Origin: Alphaproteobacteria bacterium
Lineage (GTDB): Bacteria > Pseudomonadota > Alphaproteobacteria > UBA8366 > Aestuariispiraceae
Reading direction: 5' to 3'
Assembly (NCBI GenBank): GCA_024743195.1
Contig: JANSXE010000001.1
Location: forward strand, 1-64,000
Length of the DNA stretch: 64,000 nucleotides
The notes under the pieces were generated by a model. That model was given only the letters and a program-made list of their open reading frames with translations, did no database searches and was not told the origin of the DNA. Of this stretch, positions 59,998-64,000 are shown one piece after another; within the stretch, counting starts at the first letter, position 1, and each line of letters opens with the position of its first letter. A program made the translations under genes and the position numbers.

Positions 59998-60093
59998 GTC
60001 GCCCGCAAGCTCGTCACCATCCTCAACGCCATGCTCAAAAACGACGCAGACTTCCACTACAGCCCAGCCTGAAGACACAGTTGCCGGATCGGC
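59998..60093 (+). mobile_element. IS110 transposase 3' remnant (96 bases)
   Basis: This segment is identical over 96 bases to 46-141: the last 24 codons and stop of the transposase plus 21 bases of the right end. The transposase N-terminus is absent, so it is a deleted copy. Both copies are followed by a short palindrome with GACGG, possibly a preferred insertion site. Confidence 0.9.
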
Positions 60094-60130
60094 CTGACTG
60101 TCGTCGGGGACGACGGGCTGGCGAAGCCGC

Positions 60131-60290
60131 AAAAAGCGGGGACAAACAAAAAAAGCGGGGACACAATACTTTTTTCCGAGCAAGAATGCGAACAGCGCTC
60201 GTTTCGAAAGCGGCGAAAAGCGGGGACACAATACTTTTTTGAAAGCGGGGACACAATACTTTTTTCCGAGCAAGAATGCGAACAGCGCTC
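60131..60290 (+). repeat. GGGGACA repeat cluster D (unpaired)
   Basis: GGGGACA occurs at 60138, 60157, 60222 and 60247, all on the plus strand. Three copies continue as CACAATACTTTTTT. A unit made of the motif and the flank TCCGAGCAAGAATGCGAACA... is duplicated with a 90-base period (60152-60200 and 60242-60290). No TGTCCCC arm lies to the left; the IS110 remnant occupies that side. Confidence 0.9.
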
Positions 60291-60336
60291 TTTTCGGCGG
60301 CTGGACGCCGAACGTCCGCCCTCGCCCGCGGCGGAG

Positions 60337-60372
60337 TCTCAGGCAGGGGCGCTGACTTGCCTCGGCGCCAGG
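60337..60372 (+). repeat. conserved outer hairpin box, copy D
   Basis: CTCAGGCAGGGGCGCTGACT is followed by an imperfect stem ending TCGGCGC. It matches the copies at 24405-24447 and 63643-63680 and lies outside (downstream of) the GGGGACA arm. Confidence 0.6.
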
Positions 60373-60492
60373 AGCGGGCCTTCGGGTGGACGTGATGGAT
60401 GCGCGACGGGACCGGTCGGCCCTTCATCGCGGCGTGACCCGCAATGCACTCCGGCGCACGCGGCTGAAACGAGCCCTCCCGCAATGGGACGC

Positions 60493-60523
60493 TTGACCGT
60501 CGCGGCGCCCGCATCGCTATAGT
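60493..60523 (+). promoter_or_regulatory. candidate promoter for GFA-family gene
   Basis: TTGACC (60493-60498) and TATAGT (60518-60523) are separated by 19 bases, longer than optimal. The -10 box is good and lies 33 bases before the ATG. Confidence 0.35.
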
Positions 60524-60556
60524 ATCGTCCTCACCCCAGGGGAAAGCAGTGAGGCG

Positions 60557-60952
60557 ATGGCGAAACCAAAGACCTATGAAGGCGGTTGCCTGTGCGGCGC
60601 GGTGCGCTATCGCGTCGCCGCGGAGCCGGTCTTTCCGCATCTCTGCTCCTGCAGCCAGTGCCGGAAATGGAGCGGGGCGCCGACGCTGGCCTGGGTCGAG
60701 TTCCCGCTTTCCGCCTTCGAGTGGACCGGCCCGGCCGGCCCGCCGCGCCTCCACCGCTCCTCCGCCAAGACGCAGCGCGGGAACTGCCCCGAGTGCGGCG
60801 GCGCGCTCTGCGCCCTCGACGACGGCTACGAGAACATCTCGCTCGTGATCGGCAGCCTCGACCGCCCCAACCTGATCAAGCCGGACCAGGGCCACAGCTA
60901 CCGCTCCGCCCGCCCCAAATGGTGGCGCGTCGAGGTCGGGACGGGACGCTAA
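60557..60952 (+). CDS. GFA family (glutathione-dependent formaldehyde-activating-like) protein
   Basis: The 131-residue protein has the zinc-binding cysteines of the GFA/CENP-V fold: G-G-C-L-C-G-A-V-R-Y, then C-S-C-S-Q-C-R-K-W-S-G and C-P-E-C-G-G. The fold is shared by S-hydroxymethylglutathione synthase and many proteins of unknown role. The ATG follows AGGGGAAAG. It is convergent with a methyltransferase gene. Confidence 0.88.
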   Translation: MAKPKTYEGGCLCGAVRYRVAAEPVFPHLCSCSQCRKWSGAPTLAWVEFPLSAFEWTGPAGPPRLHRSSAKTQRGNCPECGGALCALDDGYENISLVIGSLDRPNLIKPDQGHSYRSARPKWWRVEVGTGR

Positions 60953-61022
60953 CCCGACGTCCGCCGCGGGCGCCGGGGTCTCGTCTATGGGCGGCGCGAT
61001 GCGACGACGGCGGCCCTCGGCG

Positions 61023-61610
61023 TCACCCGGCGGCGCGACGTTTGCGAGCTTCGAAGTAGTGATTCCCGCCCTCGTCCGAATGCTCGCCCACAAGGTCGAG
61101 GCCGCCCTCGGCGAGGATGCGGGCGTAGGCCTCGGCGCCGAGCGAGCGGGACGCGCGATCCGTCAACCGGTCTTCCCAGGAACAAATCTGGCGCGGCGCC
61201 GAGAAGAGCAGCGATCCCTCCGGCTCAAGCGCGCCGCCGATCCGGCGCAGAAGACGGCGTTGCCCCTCCTCGGGCAGAAGGAAGAGAAGGCCGACCGCCA
61301 AGGCGCCGGCGAAGCGGCGATCGAAGAACGCGCTGCGCTCGGCCGGCTCGCACGCAAGCGGCACATCCGGGAAGCTCCTCCGAAACGCCGCCGCCAGTGT
61401 TGGCGAGGCGTCGATCGCGGAGACGGCCAATCCACGCTCCAGGAGCGCGCGCGTCATCGGCTCGCCGGAGCCGCAGCCTACATCGACCACGGCGGCGCCG
61501 CGTGGCAGCGAGTCCGCCCATCGCCGAACGATCGGCAGCCCGACGGCCGATCGGGTCTTCATGAAGTCGGCGGCCGCCGCTTCGTAGCCGTTGGACTCGT
61601 CCGCCGCCAC
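61023..61610 (-). CDS. class I SAM-dependent methyltransferase
   Basis: The 195-residue protein has the SAM loop V-V-D-V-G-C-G-S-G-E-P, the acidic I-D-A-S motif and a Methyltransf_25-like layout. The final residues (G-G-N-H-Y-F-E-A-R-K) are typical of small methyltransferases of unknown substrate. It lies next to GGGGACA cluster E, whose nearest motif is 160 bases upstream of its start. The 318 bases from 61611 to 61928 hold only that cluster. Confidence 0.85.
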   Translation of the reverse strand: MAADESNGYEAAAADFMKTRSAVGLPIVRRWADSLPRGAAVVDVGCGSGEPMTRALLERGLAVSAIDASPTLAAAFRRSFPDVPLACEPAERSAFFDRRFAGALAVGLLFLLPEEGQRRLLRRIGGALEPEGSLLFSAPRQICSWEDRLTDRASRSLGAEAYARILAEGGLDLVGEHSDEGGNHYFEARKRRAAG

Positions 61611-61759
61611 GCCTCACCTCCTTGCCGGATCGCCTCCCGCCGCCCGTTTCGGCCCCGCCCCTCACTGGATACCGAGGGCTTGCCGCTGACGCAAACCCAT
61701 GCCGACGCCGTGGCGCCGCGCGTGGAACAGGACTGCCCCCTTGCCGCCGCCGCCTTTCA

Positions 61760-61921
61760 AAAAAGTATTATGTCCCCGTTTTTCACAAAAAAGTATTATG
61801 TCCCCGTTTTTCATGTCCCCGTTTTTCCACGCAGACCTCCTAAAGCAGCTAAAATCCTGGTATAAACACGCCAAACACTAACTCTTAGCTACTTCAGCCC
61901 CAAGTATTATGTCCCCGTTTC
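61760..61921 (-). repeat. GGGGACA repeat cluster E (left arm of the 61.8-63.6 kb unit)
   Basis: TGTCCCC occurs at 61771, 61799, 61814 and 61910, all in minus orientation. Three continue as AAGTATTATGTCCCCGTTT, the CATAATAC variant of the motif. The last copy lies 13 bases from the cupin gene stop. Confidence 0.9.
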
Positions 61922-61928
61922 TTGAAAA

Positions 61929-62285
61929 TCAGAGGCGCGGCTTCGCGGCTGGCTCGCGGTCGGAGTCGCCGGAGTTCGGTTCGCCCTTGGGCTCGATCAG
62001 AAGAACTTTGACCTCCTTTTCCGCCCGAGGGCGGTGAACGACGCCTTTGGGAACGATGAACAGCTCGCCGGCTTTGACGGTGCGCGAGGGCTCGCCCTCG
62101 ATGTCCATCTCCATCTCACCCTCCAAGACGTAGAAGAAGTCATCTGTCGCATCATGTTTATGGAACGGGTATTCACCGATGAACTTGACCACCATCACGT
62201 CGTTTTCATTATAATCGGCGACCACATTCGGGTCCCAATGACTTGAAACTCTACTTAGTTTATCAAATAGATTTATTGTTTTCAC
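61929..62285 (-). CDS. cupin domain protein
   Basis: The 118-residue single-cupin protein has both motifs: V-K-F-I-G-E-Y-P-F-H-K-H-D-A-T-D-D-F-F-Y with metal-binding H-K-H, and G-E-L-F-I-V-P-K-G-V-V-H-R-P. The GTG at 62285, with AGGAGGG five bases before it, is a much better start than an upstream ATG. Composition is clearly less GC-rich than the genome. It is divergent from the AraC-family gene, suggesting that regulator as its controller. Its catalytic or sensing role is unknown. Confidence 0.87.
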   Translation of the reverse strand: MKTINLFDKLSRVSSHWDPNVVADYNENDVMVVKFIGEYPFHKHDATDDFFYVLEGEMEMDIEGEPSRTVKAGELFIVPKGVVHRPRAEKEVKVLLIEPKGEPNSGDSDREPAAKPRL

Positions 62286-62383
62286 CTCAACCCTCCTGTA
62301 TCTATAGAGTAATCTTTCGGCCATCCGCCAAGGTAAGGAGAGAACGGATTTCAACTGGGCCGGGACTTTCTAGTGGTAGAGCA

Positions 62384-62405
62384 CAAGACCCGACGCCGGG
62401 TCTTG
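62384..62405 (+). promoter_or_regulatory. hairpin just before the AraC-family start
   Basis: CAAGACCCG and CGGGTCTTG form a perfect nine-base stem with the loop ACGC, 11 bases before the GTG start. No T run follows, so it is not a terminator; it could hide the ribosome site or serve as an operator. Confidence 0.4.
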
Positions 62406-62416
62406 AACGATCGTGC

Positions 62417-63229
62417 GTGCGCGATTGGGTTCGAACCGCCCCATGGCAAAGGGGCATCCAACGCATCGAAGCCTTCTTTTCAGGCGAAGCCTACGCACCC
62501 CATCGGCACGACACATACTCCATCGGCTACACGATCAAAGGCGTCCAAAGCTTCGACTACCGCGGGGCGCGTTCGGACAGCACGGCGGGCCGCGTGATCG
62601 TCCTGCACCCGGATGAGATCCACAACGGAGAGGCGGGCGACGAGGAAGGGTTTCATTACCGGATGCTCTACATTGAGCCGTCGATGGTCAGAGAGGCTCT
62701 TGGTCGGCCTGCAACGGCGCTTCCCTTCGTGAAAGACGCGGTCTTGAGCGATCAAAGGCTGTTTTGGGCGATCCAAGCCGCCTTTGCCGACATCGAGGAG
62801 ACGTTGGAGCCCGTCGCGCTTGATGAAATCACCGCGCTTCTGGCCGACGGGCTGTTGGCGAACGACCCTTCTGCGGATCGATCCACGCGCTCGTTGATCG
62901 ACGCCAACGCCACCCGCTTGGCGCGGGAATTCCTTGACGCCAACCTTGGGCGGACCGTTTCTTCGGATGAACTCGAGGCGTTGACGGGGCAAGATCGCTA
63001 TGCGCTCGCCCGGCAGTTCCGCAAAGCCTATGGCACAAGCCCCTATCGCTACCTGACAATGCGCCGCCTGGATCAAGTCCGCGCTGAAATCGCTATCGGA
63101 TCGAGCTTGGCGAACGCCGCGATAGCCGCCGGATTCAGCGATCAGCCCCACATGACGCGCCAGTTCAAGGCAAACTACGGGATTTCGCCGGGGCGTTGGC
63201 AACGTCTGGTGCGAAAGACCAAGGCCTAG
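62417..63229 (+). CDS. AraC family transcriptional regulator
   Basis: The 270-residue protein has an AraC-type cupin sensor (A-P-H-R-H-D-T-Y-S-I-G-Y-T, L-H-P-D-E-I-H-N-G-E-A-G) and two helix-turn-helix units at the C-terminus (about 170-268, with A-A-I-A-A-G-F-S-D-Q-P-H-M-T-R-Q-F-K). The start is set at the GTG giving V-R-D-W-V-R-T, which precedes the conserved region; an upstream frame is open without stop but lacks similarity. It is divergent from the cupin gene and the two form the cargo of a repeat-bracketed unit. GC content is lower than in the core genes. Confidence 0.85.
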   Translation: MRDWVRTAPWQRGIQRIEAFFSGEAYAPHRHDTYSIGYTIKGVQSFDYRGARSDSTAGRVIVLHPDEIHNGEAGDEEGFHYRMLYIEPSMVREALGRPATALPFVKDAVLSDQRLFWAIQAAFADIEETLEPVALDEITALLADGLLANDPSADRSTRSLIDANATRLAREFLDANLGRTVSSDELEALTGQDRYALARQFRKAYGTSPYRYLTMRRLDQVRAEIAIGSSLANAAIAAGFSDQPHMTRQFKANYGISPGRWQRLVRKTKA

Positions 63230-63263
63230 AGCCTGATGATATCATTCGGACCCACCTGAGATC

Positions 63264-63401
63264 GGTTTTCCGGGTTTCCGGGTTTCCGGGTTTCCGGGTT
63301 TCCGGGTTTCCGGGTTTCCGGGTTTCCGGGTTTCCGGGTTTCCGGGTTTCCGGGTTTCCGGGTTTCCGGGTTTCCGGGTTTCCGGGTTTCCGGGTTTCCG
63401 G
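63264..63401. repeat. octamer tandem array GGGTTTCC, 16 copies
   Basis: Sixteen perfect copies of GGGTTTCC (63272-63399) follow one variant copy GGTTTTCC (63264-63271). Frames in either direction through it give only low-complexity peptides, so it is not taken as coding. It starts 35 bases after the AraC-family stop and lies inside the repeat-bracketed unit. The length suggests slippage and variation between isolates. The gap 63230-63739 holds this array, cluster F and an outer box, and no gene. Confidence 0.97.
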
Positions 63402-63459
63402 CTAGGAGAGGCCGTGCAGGCGATGTGGTTCATCGTCAAGCGGCCTCGACGCGCTCTGA

Positions 63460-63602
63460 AAAACGGGGACACGAAAAACGGGGACATACAGAAAAACGGG
63501 GACATAATACAATTTCAAAACGGGGACATAATACAATTTCGCAGAAAAACGCGAAAAACGGGGACATAATACTATTTCAAAAACGGGGACATAATACTAT
63601 TT
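63460..63602 (+). repeat. GGGGACA repeat cluster F (right arm of the 61.8-63.6 kb unit)
   Basis: GGGGACA occurs at 63465, 63480, 63498, 63522, 63560 and 63585, all plus. Four continue as CATAATACAATTTC or CATAATACTATTTC. Together with cluster E in opposite orientation, it brackets the cupin/AraC unit. Confidence 0.92.
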
Positions 63603-63642
63603 CGGCGCCACCGCGAACTTGACGTCGCATCCCGCCGCCGGC

Positions 63643-63680
63643 TCTCAGGCATGGGCGCTGACTTTCGTCAGCGCGGGGAG
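63643..63680 (+). repeat. conserved outer hairpin box, copy F
   Basis: CTCAGGCATGGGCGCTGACT leads into the perfect hairpin GCGCTGAC-TTTC-GTCAGCGC (63655-63674). Related copies lie at 24405-24447 and 60337-60372. It is about 43 bases outside cluster F. Confidence 0.65.
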
Positions 63681-63739
63681 ACGGCCTTGTGGCGGGATAG
63701 AGAGCAAGGCGGCGCGGGCGCCTCCCGCCAGTCCGGCTG

Positions 63740-64000
63740 TCACCCCAGCGGCGCGTGCAGCTGCGTGCGGCTTGTCATGACGCCGCCCCGGTTGCCGGGC
63801 TCCAGGCAGCCGTAGCGTTGGGCGAAGCAGTCGGGCAACGCGCGGTCGCCCGGGATCGAGAGCCAGAGGCGGAGCAGGTGGCGGCGGCGCTCCGGCTCCG
63901 GCCAGTCGGTGAAGCCGGTGCGGTCGTGCAGTTGGGAATGGTTGTAGACGAACTGCATGTCGCCGGGCCGGAGCCGCATGCGCAGATGCAGGCCCGGGTC
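63740..64000 (-). CDS. TauD/TfdA-family dioxygenase, C-terminal part
   Basis: The gene runs off the right edge, and 86 codons plus the stop are visible. The sequence L-R-P-G-D-M-Q-F-V-Y-N-H-S-Q-L-H-D-R-T-G-F contains the distal iron-binding His and the 2-oxoglutarate-binding Arg region, then R-R-H-L-L-R-L-W-L-S. This is the C-terminal signature of Fe(II)/2-oxoglutarate dioxygenases of the TauD type. The tail after F-A-Q-R-Y-G is a 20-residue extension with no recognised motif. Confidence 0.82.
   Translation of the reverse strand, partial: DPGLHLRMRLRPGDMQFVYNHSQLHDRTGFTDWPEPERRRHLLRLWLSIPGDRALPDCFAQRYGCLEPGNRGGVMTSRTQLHAPLG

Larger units (their letters stand above)
59812..60556. other. 745-base gene-free region with layered repeats
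   Basis: No frame here shows convincing coding potential. In order it holds a short inverted repeat (59928-59960), a 96-base IS110 remnant (59998-60093), GGGGACA cluster D (60138-60290), an outer hairpin box (60337-60372) and a promoter candidate for the next gene (60493-60523). Confidence 0.75.

Noticed and set aside
62341-62450. tRNA-like look: AGTGGTAGAGC followed by a hairpin and GGGTTCGAACC
   Set aside because: The acceptor and T-stem pairs do not form, position 33 of the would-be anticodon loop is not T, and the segment runs into the AraC-family coding frame.
63264-63401. CRISPR-like array
   Set aside because: The unit is a directly adjoining octamer with no spacers, so it is a simple tandem repeat.
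63196-63505. Coding frames through the octamer array giving repeated FRVSGFPG or KPGNPETR peptides
   Set aside because: They are open only because 8 bases x 3 gives a stop-free period; there is no start context or flanking coding signal.

Overview
The window looks like a chromosomal segment of a high-GC alphaproteobacterium. The evidence is gene content and order: a divK-pleD pair beside rpmG, dinB, rnr, topA, dprA, plsY and pyrBC; a fused anthranilate synthase TrpE-TrpG; a DUF2336 protein; and a PaaX-controlled phenylacetate pathway. Codons end strongly in G/C, and GTG or TTG starts with 4-base stop/start overlaps are common. The order within the class cannot be fixed from this sequence alone.

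Layout. 1-233: the 3' end of an IS110-type transposase. 261-10701: a DUF188 protein, a ZntB-like transporter, an AEC transporter and a PAS histidine kinase, then pyrB-pyrC-plsY-dprA, a ZIP transporter and a DUF2336 protein. 11115-24328: topA, rnr, S41 protease, NUDIX and rpmG, with divK-pleD convergent to them, then a ROK kinase, dinB and a 2-hydroxyacid dehydrogenase. 24.4-34.4 kb: regulators, transporters, a solitary pyrH, a GGT-like hydrolase, a probable HEPN-type gene pair (one member frame-broken) and metG. 34.5-38.5 kb: paaABCDE, the phenylacetyl-CoA epoxidase. 38.5-47.6 kb: a histidine kinase, a pentapeptide protein, an adenylate cyclase, trpE(G), a nitrilase-family hydrolase and a YcaQ-like glycosylase. 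47.7-49.1 kb: an AT-rich island. 49.1-59.8 kb: azoreductase, LysR and an oxidoreductase, then the second paa block (paaY, paaN, paaG, paaI, paaJ, paaK, paaX). 59.8-64 kb: a patchwork of repeats with small genes, ending in a truncated TauD-type dioxygenase.

How the genes work together. PaaK makes phenylacetyl-CoA, PaaABCDE epoxidises it, PaaG isomerises the epoxide to the oxepin, PaaN is a candidate for the aldehyde oxidation after ring opening, PaaJ performs thiolysis and PaaI/PaaY clear dead-end CoA esters. PaaX probably represses the pathway through two widely spaced inverted repeats of identical geometry (TGATAC-N28-GTATCR), one before paaA and one between paaN and paaG. paaF and paaH, and a hydratase for ring opening, are not in the window.

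The most unusual structure is a dispersed repeat family with consensus CGGGGACAYAATACTWTTT. It occurs in six clusters. Clusters in the TGTCCCC orientation stand to the left and clusters in the GGGGACA orientation to the right of a spacer or cargo: an empty pair at 24.5 kb, a pair enclosing two AT-rich unknown genes at 47.7-49.1 kb, and a pair enclosing a cupin gene, an AraC-family gene and a 16-copy octamer tandem array at 61.8-63.6 kb. A sixth cluster at 60.15 kb is unpaired and lies beside an IS110 remnant. Three of the clusters are followed on the outside, in the same relative orientation, by a second conserved box (CTCAGGC...GCGCTGRC...GTCRGCGC). No transposase or recombinase gene is visible in these units, so they look like non-autonomous cargo cassettes.
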